Source: Litorisediminicola beolgyonensis (GTDB taxonomy: Bacteria > Pseudomonadota > Alphaproteobacteria > Rhodobacterales > Rhodobacteraceae). Taken from it: a stretch of 64,000 bases of DNA. The position numbers and the translations under genes are program-made. The stretch spans positions 1 to 64,000 of the forward strand of contig NZ_JBHTMU010000001.1 in the NCBI RefSeq assembly GCF_042679605.1. The letters run 5' to 3'. Positions within the stretch are counted from its first letter, which is position 1; each line of letters opens with the position of its first letter. Of this stretch, positions 18,851 through 27,331 are shown one piece after another. The notes below the pieces were generated by a model that ran no database searches, was not told the DNA's origin, and saw only the letters and a program-made list of their open reading frames with translations.

Positions 18851-19720
18851 TCAGGCGCGCACCTTCTTCTCGTAGCTTTCCGAGATGTCGCGGGTCAGGG
18901 CGCCGACCTCGAAATTGTAGTCGCCGATCTGGCCCACCGGAGTGACCTCGGCGGCGGTGCCGGTCAGCCAGCACTGCTCGAAGCCTTCGAGCTCTTCGGG
19001 CATGATGTGGCGCTCGTGGACCTTGACCTGCTTCTCTTCGAGCATGCCGATCACCGTCTGACGGGTCAGGCCGTTCAGGAAGCAGTCGGGCTTCGGCGTG
19101 TGCACCTCGCCGTCCTTGACGAAGAAGATGTTGGCGCCGGTCGCCTCGGCGACGTAGCCGCGGTAGTCGAACATCATCGCGTCGGAGCAGCCCTTGGCCT
19201 CGGCCGCGTGCTTGGACATGGTGCAGATCATGTAGAGACCGGCGGCCTTGGCATGGCTCGGCGCGGTATCGGGCGAGGGGCGCTTCCAGGACGCGATGTC
19301 GAGCTTGGCGCCCTTCATCTTGGCGTCGCCGTAGTAGTTGCCCCATTCCCAGGCGGCAATGGCGACGCGGACCGGGTTGCGCTTGGAGGCGACACCCATG
19401 TCCTCGCCCGCGCCGCGCCAGGCTACCGCGCGCACATAGGCGTCGGAGAAGCCGTTGGCCTCTAGCACGGCGGCCTTGGCGGCCTCGAGCTCGTCGACGG
19501 TGTAGGGGATCTCGAAATCGAGACAGTCGGCCGAGTAACGCAGCCGTTCGGAATGCTGGCGCGACAGGAAGATCTTGCCGCCATACGCGCGCTCGCCCTC
19601 GAAGACCGAAGAGGCGTAATGCATCGCGTGGGTCAGCACATGCACGTTGGCGCTGCGCCAGTCGATGAGCTGCCCGTCCATCCAGATCTTGCCGTCGCGG
19701 TCGTCATAAGCCCCGGCCAT
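18851..19720 (-). CDS. ilvE: branched-chain amino acid aminotransferase
   Basis: IlvE transfers amino groups between glutamate and the oxo-acids of leucine, isoleucine and valine. The 289-residue class IV PLP enzyme has Lys158 (PSHAKAAGLYM) as the cofactor lysine, EATGANIFFVKDGEVHTP for phosphate binding, and GLTRQTVIGML. ATG 19720 is chosen; a GTG one codon upstream is possible, and both share the AAAGGAG site. It is divergent from petP. Confidence 0.95.
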   Translation of the reverse strand: MAGAYDDRDGKIWMDGQLIDWRSANVHVLTHAMHYASSVFEGERAYGGKIFLSRQHSERLRYSADCLDFEIPYTVDELEAAKAAVLEANGFSDAYVRAVAWRGAGEDMGVASKRNPVRVAIAAWEWGNYYGDAKMKGAKLDIASWKRPSPDTAPSHAKAAGLYMICTMSKHAAEAKGCSDAMMFDYRGYVAEATGANIFFVKDGEVHTPKPDCFLNGLTRQTVIGMLEEKQVKVHERHIMPEELEGFEQCWLTGTAAEVTPVGQIGDYNFEVGALTRDISESYEKKVRA

Positions 19721-19891
19721 CACTCGGTCTCCTTTCGCGGCAGTCTTGCTGCCTTTTCATTTGTTGCGCGATCTACGTCCGTATCGGACATAATCTGTCA
19801 AAAAATCTGCGAGTCGCTACCAGTTCAGGCTGGTCATGTCAACAAGGCTGACTTAAAATGTGACCCGGGCAAGGGAGCAGGGAGGGCCGAT

Positions 19892-20404
19892 ATGGCCGAA
19901 ACGGAGCGCGGCGGCGCGCAGGGTGGCGAGACGCTGCTCTACCTGACCGACGACCAGCTCAGGCAGGGGATCGAGGCGATGTTCTTCGCCTATCGCGGCT
20001 TCACCGCCGATCCAGACCGGATCCTCGCCGATCTCTCCTACGGTCGCGCCCATCATCGGGCGCTGCATTTCATCAACGGTGCGCCGGGCACGACGGTGAA
20101 CAATCTCCTGTCGATCCTCGGCGTGACGAAGCAATCCCTCAACCGGGTGCTGCGCACGCTGATCGAGGACGGTCTTGTCGAAAGCCGCGTCGGGCGCGCC
20201 GACAAGCGTGAACGGCATCTCACCCTCACCGAGGCGGGCGAGGTGCTGGAGCGCAAGCTCTCGGACGCGCAGCGCGCGCGGATGCGGGCGGCCTACCGGC
20301 AGGTGGGACCGGAGGCTGTGGCCGGTTTCAAACTTGTGCTCGAGGCGATGATGGATCCGAAGATGCGCCGCATCTACCATGCTCTGAGGGAGGGCCGGGC
20401 ATGA
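19892..20404 (+). CDS. petP: MarR family transcriptional regulator (PetP-like)
   Basis: A 170-residue MarR-type winged-helix regulator. The DNA-binding part shows TTVNNLLSILGVTKQSLNRVLRTL (read in blocks), then the wing VESRVGRADKRERHLTLTEAG. The pairing with the next gene, a response regulator, is that of petP-petR of Rhodobacter capsulatus. A GGGAGGG site precedes ATG 19892. The two genes overlap by four bases. Signal and targets are not shown by the sequence. Confidence 0.8.
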   Translation: MAETERGGAQGGETLLYLTDDQLRQGIEAMFFAYRGFTADPDRILADLSYGRAHHRALHFINGAPGTTVNNLLSILGVTKQSLNRVLRTLIEDGLVESRVGRADKRERHLTLTEAGEVLERKLSDAQRARMRAAYRQVGPEAVAGFKLVLEAMMDPKMRRIYHALREGRA

Positions 20405-21102
20405 CCGGAGACGAGGCACATCTGCTGATCGTCGATGACGACGAACGCATCCGCGGGCTTCTGCAGAAATTCCTGATGCGGCACGGCTTCCTGGTCAGCG
20501 CGGCGCGCGATGCGGGCCACGCGCGGCGTATCCTCGCGGGTCTCGATTTCGACCTGATCGTGCTCGACGTGATGATGCCGGGCGAGGATGGCGTCAGCCT
20601 GACCGCGCATATCCGCACCCGTTCGGACACGCCGATCCTGCTTCTGACGGCGCGGGCCGAGACCGAGGACCGGATCGCGGGGCTCGAGGCCGGGGCCGAC
20701 GATTATCTCGCCAAGCCCTTCGAGCCCAAGGAACTGCTCCTGCGGATCAACGCCATCCTGCGCCGGATGCCGGAGACCGCGGCAGAGGCGGCGGCGCCGA
20801 AGCTCCTGATGCTGGGGCCGATCCGCTACGACATCGAGCGCGGCGAGATGTGGCGCGGGGAGGACCCCGTCCGCCTGACCGCCACCGAGGCGCATCTGAT
20901 GCGGATCTTCGCCGCGCGTCCGGGCGAGCCCCTGAGCCGGGCGCAGCTTGTCGAGGATCTCGGGCGGGACCGGGGCCAGAGCCAGGAGAGGGCGGTGGAC
21001 GTGCAGATCACCCGTCTGCGCCGCAAGCTCGAGGACGATCCGAAACAGCCGCGCTACCTGCAGACGGTGCGGGGCGCGGGATACATGTTGGCGCCCGAAT
21101 AG
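20401..21102 (+). CDS. petR: OmpR-family response regulator (PetR-like)
   Basis: A 233-residue two-domain response regulator. The receiver domain has acidic pocket Asp12/Asp13, phosphoacceptor Asp56 (IVLDVMMPG), Thr83 and Lys105. The C-terminal winged helix is OmpR type (LTATEAHLMRIFAA, ERAVDVQITRLRRKL, YLQTVRGAGYML). Wording and context match PetR of Rhodobacter capsulatus. No histidine kinase is adjacent, so it is an orphan here. Its ATG overlaps the petP stop by four bases. The next gene is convergent only nine bases on. Confidence 0.85.
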   Translation: MTGDEAHLLIVDDDERIRGLLQKFLMRHGFLVSAARDAGHARRILAGLDFDLIVLDVMMPGEDGVSLTAHIRTRSDTPILLLTARAETEDRIAGLEAGADDYLAKPFEPKELLLRINAILRRMPETAAEAAAPKLLMLGPIRYDIERGEMWRGEDPVRLTATEAHLMRIFAARPGEPLSRAQLVEDLGRDRGQSQERAVDVQITRLRRKLEDDPKQPRYLQTVRGAGYMLAPE

Positions 21103-21111
21103 CCGCGCGCC

Positions 21112-22335
21112 TCAGCCCGCCGAAAACAGTGCCTTTCCGTCGACGAGGAAGCGTTCGGAGAGCGGCAGGCTGGCCGCACCCATGACGCGCGCGTCCGGTC
21201 CGACCGATCCTTCGCGGATTTCGACCTGCGTCAGGCCCGCGAAATCGCTGTGCGCCAGCGCGTCCCGGGTTGCGTCGACGAGCTTCGCGCGCACCGAGGC
21301 GGGCATCCAGCCGTCGATCAGGACATGGGAGAAATCGATCACCGAGATCGCTGAGGTGATGGCGTGCGCCAGCGCCTGGGCCGCGGTCGCGACCCAGGCC
21401 GCGACCTGTGCCTCGTCGACCGACCATGCCTCTGCGTCGGTCCAGAGACCGCTGGCATCGCCGCCCTGCGCCTCGACCAGGGATTCGAGCCCGACAAGCG
21501 ACGCGCGTTCGATCAGCTGGGTCCAGCCGCCCTTGCCATCGGGGACCGGCATGGAGCCGATGGCTCCGGCGTTGCCGGACGGGCCGGTGAAGAGCGACCG
21601 ATTCAGGACGACCCCGCCGCCGATGAAGTAGCCGACATAGGCATAGAGGAAATCCTGCGCCGCACTCTGGTCTCCGAAGACCAGCTCGGCGCCGCAGGCC
21701 GAGGAGGCGTCGTTCTGCAGAAAGACCGGCCAGTCGAGCTTGTCGTCGAGATCGCGGCGGATGTCGCGGTGCTTCCAGGCGGCCATCGCGGAGGGTTCGA
21801 GGCCGATGGTCTCGGCCCAGTCCCAGATCTGGTAGGGCATCGCGATCCCGACACCGGCGACGCGCGCGGCGTGCTCGCGTCCGAGTTCGTCGGTCAGTTC
21901 GGCGATGCGGGTCGTGGCGAACTCGACAGTGGCCTCGGGCATCGGGAAGCGGTGGGTGGTGTGGCGGCGACCGACCACCTCGCCCACGAAATTGGTCAGC
22001 ACCAGCTCGGTCGAGCGCCGTCCGACCTTGAGCCCGTAGAAGAACGCGCCCTCCGGATTGAGCGCCATCGGCACCGAGGGCTGGCCGACCTTGCCGCGCA
22101 TCGGCTCGCCCTTGAGCAGGAGCCCCTCGGCCTCGAGCTGGCGCATGATCACCGAGACGGTCTGCGCCGACAGCCCGGTGAGGCGGGCGATTTCGGCTTT
22201 CGGCAAGGCGCCGTTCCGGCGCACGAGGGACAGCACCAGACGTTCGTTGTGAGCGCGCATTCCGCTCTGGTTTGACCCGCGTGCAAAGGCGGAGTTAACT
22301 AGGTCGGCCTTGTCCTGAGGTGCGATTCGGTCCAC
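21112..22335 (-). CDS. frcR: ROK family transcriptional repressor, FrcR-like
   Basis: A 407-residue ROK regulator. The N-terminal helix-turn-helix (about residues 30-75, LPKAEIARLTGLSAQTVSVI) is followed by a ROK sugar-kinase-like domain with FIGGGVVLNRSLFTGPSGNAGA-type elements. The canonical Cys-rich zinc motif of kinase-active ROK proteins is not evident, as is usual for repressors. GTG 22335 has a perfectly spaced GGGAGGG site. It is divergent from frcBCA; by analogy with FrcR it represses the operon until the sugar is present, and it probably binds the palindrome in the shared region. Confidence 0.85.
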   Translation of the reverse strand: MDRIAPQDKADLVNSAFARGSNQSGMRAHNERLVLSLVRRNGALPKAEIARLTGLSAQTVSVIMRQLEAEGLLLKGEPMRGKVGQPSVPMALNPEGAFFYGLKVGRRSTELVLTNFVGEVVGRRHTTHRFPMPEATVEFATTRIAELTDELGREHAARVAGVGIAMPYQIWDWAETIGLEPSAMAAWKHRDIRRDLDDKLDWPVFLQNDASSACGAELVFGDQSAAQDFLYAYVGYFIGGGVVLNRSLFTGPSGNAGAIGSMPVPDGKGGWTQLIERASLVGLESLVEAQGGDASGLWTDAEAWSVDEAQVAAWVATAAQALAHAITSAISVIDFSHVLIDGWMPASVRAKLVDATRDALAHSDFAGLTQVEIREGSVGPDARVMGAASLPLSERFLVDGKALFSAG

Positions 22336-22415
22336 TGTTTAGCCCTCCCGGCCGCGGTGCATGGCACTGTTGCGACCCCAAATCTGCGTTGATTTTCGGT
22401 TTTTGGGGCGGACCT

Positions 22416-22449
22416 GTCAATAATAAATAAGAGTGATTTATTAATTGAC
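22416..22449. promoter_or_regulatory. AT-rich palindromic operator for the ROK repressor
   Basis: Left arm GTCAATAATAAAT (22416-22428) and right arm ATTTATTAATTGAC (22436-22449) are inverted repeats with one extra base in the right arm, around AAGAGTG. The site is very AT-rich in a GC-rich genome and resembles NagC-type ROK operators. Its right end overlaps the -35 box of the frcB promoter, so binding should repress frcBCA. Confidence 0.65.
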
Positions 22450-22472
22450 AGCTTGTGGGAATCGCGTTTAAC
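22445..22472 (+). promoter_or_regulatory. frcB promoter, sigma-70 type
   Basis: A consensus -35 box TTGACA (22445-22450) is followed after 16 bases by TTTAAC (22467-22472), which matches four of six -10 positions. The -35 box overlaps the AT-rich palindrome. The predicted start lies about 80 bases before the frcB ATG. Confidence 0.5.
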
Positions 22473-22559
22473 TCTAGGCTGCGCACGGTGAACTCAGTGC
22501 CGTGACGTGCACTCGGGCGGCCCCGCCGCACCGAACGAGTTTCTAAGGGAGGACCTTAC

Positions 22560-23597
22560 ATGATCACCAAGACCAGACTCGCAGGACTGCTCGGCGCTGC
22601 CGCGCTGTCGACCGTTTTCGCTTCGGGCGCCTTTGCTGGCGGCCACGGCATGACCTCGGCCTGCCTGATCACCAAGACCGACACCAACCCGTTCTTCGTG
22701 AAGATGAAAGAGGGCGCCACCGCCAAGGCGGAAGAGCTCGGCATCGAGCTGAAGACCTTCGCGGGCAAGATCGACGGCGACCACGAGACCCAGGTTCAGG
22801 CCATCGAGACCTGCATCGCCGATGGTGCCTCGGGTATCCTGATCACCGCGTCGGACACCTCGTCCATCGTGTCGTCGGTGGAGCAGGCCAAGGAAGCCGG
22901 TCTTCTGGTCATCGCGCTCGACACGCCGCTCAGCCCGGCTGACGCCGCGCACGCCACCTTCGCCACCGACAACTTCGTCGCGGGCGAGCTGATCGGCAAA
23001 TGGGCCGCGGGCAAGCTCGGCGACGCAGCTGCGGACGCCAAGATCGCCATGCTCGACCTCGCCGTGAGCCAGCCGACCGTCGGCGTCCTGCGCGACCAGG
23101 GCTTCCTGTCGGGCTTCGGCATCGAGCTCAACGATCCGAACGTGAACGGTGACGAGGAAGATCCCCGCATCGTCGGCAACGACGTGACCGCCGGCAACGA
23201 AGAAGGCGGCCGCACCGCGATGGAGAACCTCCTCGCCGTCGATCCGATGATCAACGTGGTCTATACGATCAACGAGCCCGCCGCAGCCGGTGCCTATGAG
23301 GCGCTCAAGGCCATCGGCCGCGAGAACGACGTGATGATCGTGTCCGTCGACGGCGGCTGCCCGGGCGTGCAGAACGTCGCGGACGGCGTGATCGGCGCGA
23401 CCTCGCAGCAGTACCCGCTGAAGATGGCCTCGCTCGGCATCGAGGCGATTGCCGCCTATGCCAAGGACGGCACCATTCCCGAGCCGACCGAAGGCAAGGA
23501 CTTCTACGACACCGGCGTGGCGCTCGTGACCGGCGAGCCGGTCGACGGCGTCGAGTCGATCTCGGTCGAAGAGGGCACGGACCTCTGCTGGGGCTGA
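22560..23597 (+). CDS. frcB: sugar ABC transporter substrate-binding protein (fructose-type, FrcB)
   Basis: A 345-residue periplasmic binding protein of the type I (ribose-binding) fold. The signal peptide covers about residues 1-26 (ending AFA). The mature part begins TSACLITKTDTNPFFVKMKE and includes GKIDGDHETQVQAIE and NEPAAAGAYEAL. It is the first gene of frcB-frcC-frcA, divergent from a ROK repressor, as in the fructose/ribose/mannose system of Sinorhizobium. The binding pocket cannot be read from sequence alone, so fructose is the family expectation. Confidence 0.85.
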   Translation: MITKTRLAGLLGAAALSTVFASGAFAGGHGMTSACLITKTDTNPFFVKMKEGATAKAEELGIELKTFAGKIDGDHETQVQAIETCIADGASGILITASDTSSIVSSVEQAKEAGLLVIALDTPLSPADAAHATFATDNFVAGELIGKWAAGKLGDAAADAKIAMLDLAVSQPTVGVLRDQGFLSGFGIELNDPNVNGDEEDPRIVGNDVTAGNEEGGRTAMENLLAVDPMINVVYTINEPAAAGAYEALKAIGRENDVMIVSVDGGCPGVQNVADGVIGATSQQYPLKMASLGIEAIAAYAKDGTIPEPTEGKDFYDTGVALVTGEPVDGVESISVEEGTDLCWG

Positions 23598-23607
23598 TCT
23601 GATGCCC

Positions 23608-23639
23608 CTGGGGAGGCGCGCTCGGGCGCGCCTCCCCAG
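23608..23639 (+). other. strong intercistronic hairpin after frcB
   Basis: A perfect 14-bp stem (23608-23621 with 23626-23639, loop TCGG) begins 11 bases after the frcB stop; no T tract follows. A second inverted repeat, CGCAAATC (23651-23658) with GATTTGCG (23693-23700), lies further on. Such hairpins usually protect the binding-protein mRNA and lower expression of the downstream permease and ATPase. Confidence 0.7.
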
Positions 23640-23733
23640 CCTCAGGCGCGCGCAAATCACTGCCCAGGACCGGCGTGACCGGTGCCGCGCCCGATTTGCG
23701 ATACGTCGATAACGCAATTCTCGGGAGGACCCT

Positions 23734-24807
23734 ATGTCAGAATCCGCCTCAAAGGGGCAGGACTACGAATCCTCGTTGTCGGGGGCCAGCCAGTCGGTGG
23801 CCCAGTTCGAGGACACTCGCAAAGGTCTTGTTCACAAAATCCAGCACGCGCTGCATGTCACGCCGTCGCTGGTTCCGCTGATCGTCCTGCTGCTGTCGAT
23901 CGTGGTCTTCGGTGTCCTTCTCGGTTCGAAATTCTTTTCCCCCTTCGCGCTGACGCTGATCCTCCAGCAAGTTCAGATCGTCGGCATCCTCGCCGCCGCG
24001 CAGAGCCTCGTGATCCTCACCGCAGGCATCGACCTGTCGGTCGGCGCGATCATGGTTCTGTCTTCGGTCGTGATGGGGCAATTCACCTTCCGCTACGGAA
24101 TCCCCGCGCCGATCTCGATCGTCTGCGGTCTGGCCTGCGGCACGCTCTGCGGCTTCCTGAACGGCTGGCTCGTCGCCAAGATCAAGCTGCCGCCCTTCAT
24201 CGTGACGCTTGGCATGTGGCAGATCGTTCTCGCGACGAACTTCCTCTACTCCGCCAACGAAACCATCCGCGCCCAGGATATCGAGGCCAACGCCCCGCTG
24301 CTCCAGGCCTTCGGTTGGAAATTCAGCGTCGGAGGCGCGGTCTTCACCATCGGCGTTGTCTTCATGGTGCTGTTGATCCTGATCCTGACCTACGTGCTCA
24401 GGCAGACGGCCTGGGGGCGGCATGTCTATGCCATCGGTGACGACAAGGAAGCCGCCGAGCTGTCGGGCGTCCAGACCGACCGCGTGCTGATCTCGGTCTA
24501 CATGCTCTCGGGCCTGATCTGCGCCTTCGCGGGCTGGGCGATCATCGGCCGCATCGGGTCAGTCTCGCCGACCTCGGGTCAGCTCGGCAACATCGAATCC
24601 ATCACCGCCGTGGTGATCGGGGGCATCTCGCTCTTCGGCGGACGTGGCTCGATCCTGGGCTCGCTCTTCGGGGCGCTGATCGTCGGTGTGTTCACCCTCG
24701 GCCTGCGGCTTCTCGGAGCGGATGCGCAGTGGACCTACCTGCTCATCGGCGTGCTCATCATCGGCGCGGTCGCCGTCGACCAGTGGATCAGAAAGGTGTC
24801 GGTCTGA
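23734..24807 (+). CDS. frcC: sugar ABC transporter permease (FrcC)
   Basis: A 357-residue inner-membrane permease of the ribose/fructose (RbsC-like) type with about 8-10 transmembrane segments. Characteristic segments are ILTAGIDLSVGAIMVLSSVV, KIKLPPFIVTLGM and GNIESITAVVIGGISLFGGRG. ATG 23734 has a GGGAGG site. The stop overlaps the frcA start (TGATG). It forms the pore of the FrcBCA importer. Confidence 0.9.
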   Translation: MSESASKGQDYESSLSGASQSVAQFEDTRKGLVHKIQHALHVTPSLVPLIVLLLSIVVFGVLLGSKFFSPFALTLILQQVQIVGILAAAQSLVILTAGIDLSVGAIMVLSSVVMGQFTFRYGIPAPISIVCGLACGTLCGFLNGWLVAKIKLPPFIVTLGMWQIVLATNFLYSANETIRAQDIEANAPLLQAFGWKFSVGGAVFTIGVVFMVLLILILTYVLRQTAWGRHVYAIGDDKEAAELSGVQTDRVLISVYMLSGLICAFAGWAIIGRIGSVSPTSGQLGNIESITAVVIGGISLFGGRGSILGSLFGALIVGVFTLGLRLLGADAQWTYLLIGVLIIGAVAVDQWIRKVSV

Positions 24808-25592
24808 TGGAACAGCAACAACCCATTCTGCAAGGCAAGAACCTGGTCAAGCGCTACGGTCGCGTGGTGGCCCTCGATCATTGCGATTTCGAGCTCTACC
24901 CGGGCGAGATCCTCGCGGTGATCGGAGACAACGGCGCGGGCAAGTCGACCCTCATCAAGGCGGTCTCCGGTGCGGTGACGCCCGATGACGGCGAGGTGCT
25001 TCTGGAGGGCAAGCGAGTGAACTTCCACTCGCCGCTCCACGCCCGCGAACACGGGATCGAGACGGTCTACCAGCAGCTTGCCATGTCGCCGGCGTTGTCG
25101 ATTGCCGACAACATGTTCATGGGCCGCGAGATCCGCAAAGAGGGCTTCATGGGCAAGTATCTGCGGATGCTCGACCGTCCGGCGATGGAGAAGTTCGCGC
25201 GCCAGAAGCTGAACGACCTGGGCCTGATGACGATCCAGAACATCAACCAGGCGGTCGAGACGCTCTCGGGCGGTCAGCGCCAGGGCGTCGCCGTGGCCCG
25301 CGCCGCGGCCTTCGGGTCGAAGGTCATCATCCTCGACGAGCCGACGGCGGCCCTCGGCGTCAAGGAAAGCCGCAAGGTTCTGGAGCTGATCCAGGACGTG
25401 AAGTCGCGCGGTATTCCGATCGTTCTGATCTCGCACAACATGCCGCATGTCTTCGAACTGGCGGACCGCATCCATGTCCACCGTCTGGGCAAGCGGCTCT
25501 GCGTGATCCGTCCGCAGGACTACACGATGAACGACGCGGTGGCCTTCATGACCGGCGCCAAGGAAGCCCCGGACGAACTGGTCGCCGCCTGA
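24807..25592 (+). CDS. frcA: sugar ABC transporter ATP-binding protein (FrcA)
   Basis: A 261-residue single-domain ATPase, shorter than the duplicated RbsA type and as expected for FrcA. Walker A is GDNGAGKST, the signature is LSGGQRQGVAVARA, and Walker B is VIILDEPTAALG, with a switch histidine in ISHNMPH. The ATG overlaps the frcC stop by one base. No frcK-type kinase follows; instead a terminator and a GntR regulator are next. Confidence 0.92.
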   Translation: MEQQQPILQGKNLVKRYGRVVALDHCDFELYPGEILAVIGDNGAGKSTLIKAVSGAVTPDDGEVLLEGKRVNFHSPLHAREHGIETVYQQLAMSPALSIADNMFMGREIRKEGFMGKYLRMLDRPAMEKFARQKLNDLGLMTIQNINQAVETLSGGQRQGVAVARAAAFGSKVIILDEPTAALGVKESRKVLELIQDVKSRGIPIVLISHNMPHVFELADRIHVHRLGKRLCVIRPQDYTMNDAVAFMTGAKEAPDELVAA

Positions 25593-25620
25593 CCGTCATC
25601 GGTCCCATGTAAACGCCAAG

Positions 25621-25647
25621 CGGCCCGCACCCTGATGCGGGCCGTTT
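25621..25647 (+). terminator. terminator of the frcBCA operon
   Basis: A perfect 9-bp GC stem (25621-25629 with 25636-25644, six-base loop) followed by TTTCGTTT lies 28 bases after the frcA stop. Confidence 0.8.
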
Positions 25648-25690
25648 CGTTTCGCCTCGGCGGAATTTTGCTTGGCCGCAGAGATATTTG

Positions 25691-25707
25691 ACCCGTATAC
25701 ACGGGGT
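25691..25707. promoter_or_regulatory. possible autoregulatory operator of the GntR gene
   Basis: ACCCGT and ACGGGG flank a central ATAC, giving a near-palindrome containing GTATAC, the half-site style of FCD-type GntR operators. It ends one base before the gene's ATG. No binding evidence beyond sequence form. Confidence 0.35.
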
Positions 25708-25708
25708 T

Positions 25709-26386
25709 ATGGCAGATATGACGAAGGCCCAGGCGCTCGACGACATGCGGGCGCGGATCCTGACCGGGGCGCTGGCGCCCGGGACCGATCTCGACGAGGC
25801 GCAGTTCTGCGCCGAATACAGCCTCTCCCGCACGCCGCTTCGCGAGATTTTCCATCGTCTGACGGGCGAAGGCGTGCTGGCACAGGCTCCGGGGCGTCCG
25901 CCGCGTGTCGCGGGTCTCGAGATGGGCGGCTTCCGCAATCTCCTGGCCACCGCGCCGGTGCTCTTCACCTCGGTCGCGCGCCACGCCGCCCAGCAGCACG
26001 TGGCCGACGATCTGGTGCGCCTGAAGGACGCGCAGCGCGATCTCATGCAGGCGCTTGCCGACGAGCGGCCGATGGCGCTGATCCTCGGCGATTACCGGTT
26101 TCACGAGACGCTCGCCGATCTCACGCTGAACGCCTACCTGATCCCGGGGCATCGCAGGCTCCTGATCGACGTCACCCGTTACGGGCGCGAGTTCTACGTC
26201 TTCGACAAGAAGAAGGAGCGCAAGGCGATCAAGAAGGCGCTGGAACAGCATGACCGCCTGATCGACGCCATCGAAGCGCGCGACGGCGATGCCGCCGCCG
26301 ATATCGCGCTTGCGCATTGGAAGGTCGCCCGGGCGGCGATCGAAGAGGCGCTCACCCCCGAACCGCTGCCACTCGTCTCGTTCTGA
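25709..26386 (+). CDS. GntR family transcriptional regulator (FCD type)
   Basis: A 225-residue regulator. The N-terminal winged helix (about 1-70) shows LDEAQFCAEYSLSRTPLREIFHRLTGEG, the usual GntR recognition motif, and the C-terminal helical FCD-like domain includes DYRFHETLADLT. ATG 25709 is chosen; a further in-frame ATG three codons on is possible, as neither has a strong ribosome site. It lies downstream of the frc terminator, so it is probably transcribed on its own. Target genes are not evident. Confidence 0.8.
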   Translation: MADMTKAQALDDMRARILTGALAPGTDLDEAQFCAEYSLSRTPLREIFHRLTGEGVLAQAPGRPPRVAGLEMGGFRNLLATAPVLFTSVARHAAQQHVADDLVRLKDAQRDLMQALADERPMALILGDYRFHETLADLTLNAYLIPGHRRLLIDVTRYGREFYVFDKKKERKAIKKALEQHDRLIDAIEARDGDAAADIALAHWKVARAAIEEALTPEPLPLVSF

Positions 26387-26389
26387 GGC

Positions 26390-26782
26390 TCAGCTCTCGG
26401 CCCCGGCGAGATCCGCGAGGATCGGGCAGTCCGGGCGGGAATCGCCCTGGCATTGCTGGACCAGCCGCTTCAGCGTGCCGCGCATCTCTGTCAGGGCGGC
26501 GATCTTCTCTTCGATCTGGCGCAGGTGCTCTTCGGCGAGCCGCTTGACGTCGGCGCTGCTTCGGTCGCCGTCGTTGTAGAGGTCCAGAAGCGCGCGGCAT
26601 TCCTCGATCGAGAAGCCGAGCGCGCGGGCCCGCGCGATGAAGGCAAGGCGCTGGGTATCCGCATCGCCGAAGACCCGATAGCCGTTATCCGCCCGGTTGG
26701 GGGAGATCAGGCCGATATCTTCGTAATACCGGATCGTCTTGGCGGGCAGCCCCGCTTTCTTTGCGACGTCTTTGATGTTCAT
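26390..26782 (-). CDS. cueR: MerR family copper-responsive regulator (CueR-like)
   Basis: A 130-residue MerR-type activator. It has an N-terminal helix-turn-helix (IKDVAKKAGLPAKTIRYYEDIG), a dimerisation coiled coil, and a metal-binding loop with two cysteines (Cys111 and Cys119) in CQGDSRPDCPIL, matching the Cu(I)-binding loop of CueR (Cys112/Cys120 in E. coli). No copper exporter or oxidase is adjacent, so its regulon must be elsewhere. Confidence 0.85.
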   Translation of the reverse strand: MNIKDVAKKAGLPAKTIRYYEDIGLISPNRADNGYRVFGDADTQRLAFIARARALGFSIEECRALLDLYNDGDRSSADVKRLAEEHLRQIEEKIAALTEMRGTLKRLVQQCQGDSRPDCPILADLAGAES

Positions 26783-26846
26783 GACGCATGCACCCGCGTG
26801 TTCAGGCCCGGGGATCGGGCGGAGAAGGGCCAGACTTGGAAGCTTG

Positions 26847-27281
26847 CTAGGAAGGATTCAAGTCCCGAGTGCCACATATTCTTGCCCGGCACTCGGTACA
26901 GAGCAGCGGCAGGCCGGTCGCTCCTGCTGCGGTGCAGAATGGCAAGAGCGCATCGGGGCGCAAGAGGAAGCAGGCCTCCTCCATCGCGGCCTCTGCACCG
27001 CCCTCGGTCGCGGCCAGGATGAGGCGGCAGAGCGTGTCCTCGTCGGCGCTCAGCGTCTCGGCATCCGGTGCATTGAGCTGCGGCATCTGCCAGCTCTTGG
27101 CGCGGATCAGCGCGTGGAGCGTCTCGAAGCCCGAAAGGCAGGCCCGCGCGCGTCCCGGCCCTATGGCGCGGCAGAGCCCGGTCCAGACAAGCGCCTGCGC
27201 CTCCGGTCCTTCGGGCCAAAGCCGGAGAAGGGTCAGGCACCAGGCCTCGGACAGGCGCAGATCGGATATCCGGCGGGTCAT
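26847..27281 (-). CDS. conserved-looking Cys-rich protein of unknown function
   Basis: A 144-residue protein with nine cysteines, at residues 15, 37, 48, 85, 104, 116, 128, 131 and 136. The last three form CTECRARIC, a short metal-binding-like cluster. There is no signal peptide; the body is alpha-helical by composition. ATG 27281 has a GGAG site. I do not recognise the family. It lies next to the CueR-like regulator on the same strand (64-base gap), so a metal-related role is conceivable but unproven. Confidence 0.6.
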   Translation of the reverse strand: MTRRISDLRLSEAWCLTLLRLWPEGPEAQALVWTGLCRAIGPGRARACLSGFETLHALIRAKSWQMPQLNAPDAETLSADEDTLCRLILAATEGGAEAAMEEACFLLRPDALLPFCTAAGATGLPLLCTECRARICGTRDLNPS

Positions 27282-27303
27282 GACGTCTCCATCGGGATGA
27301 GCT

Positions 27304-27331
27304 CAATTCCTGATTAAAACTATCGGAATTG
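27304..27331. promoter_or_regulatory. 7-bp inverted repeat between divergent genes
   Basis: CAATTCC (27304-27310) and GGAATTG (27325-27331) form a perfect inverted repeat around 14 AT-rich bases in the 163-base gap between the Cys-rich gene and the EF-hand gene. A minus-strand TTGACA overlaps its right end. It may be an operator; no known consensus matches. Confidence 0.35.

Noticed and set aside
26850..26900. tRNA T-arm-like sequence GATTCAAGTCCC
   Set aside because: The G53-C61 pair is missing, no cloverleaf can be drawn, and it lies at the 3' end of the Cys-rich protein gene on the other strand.
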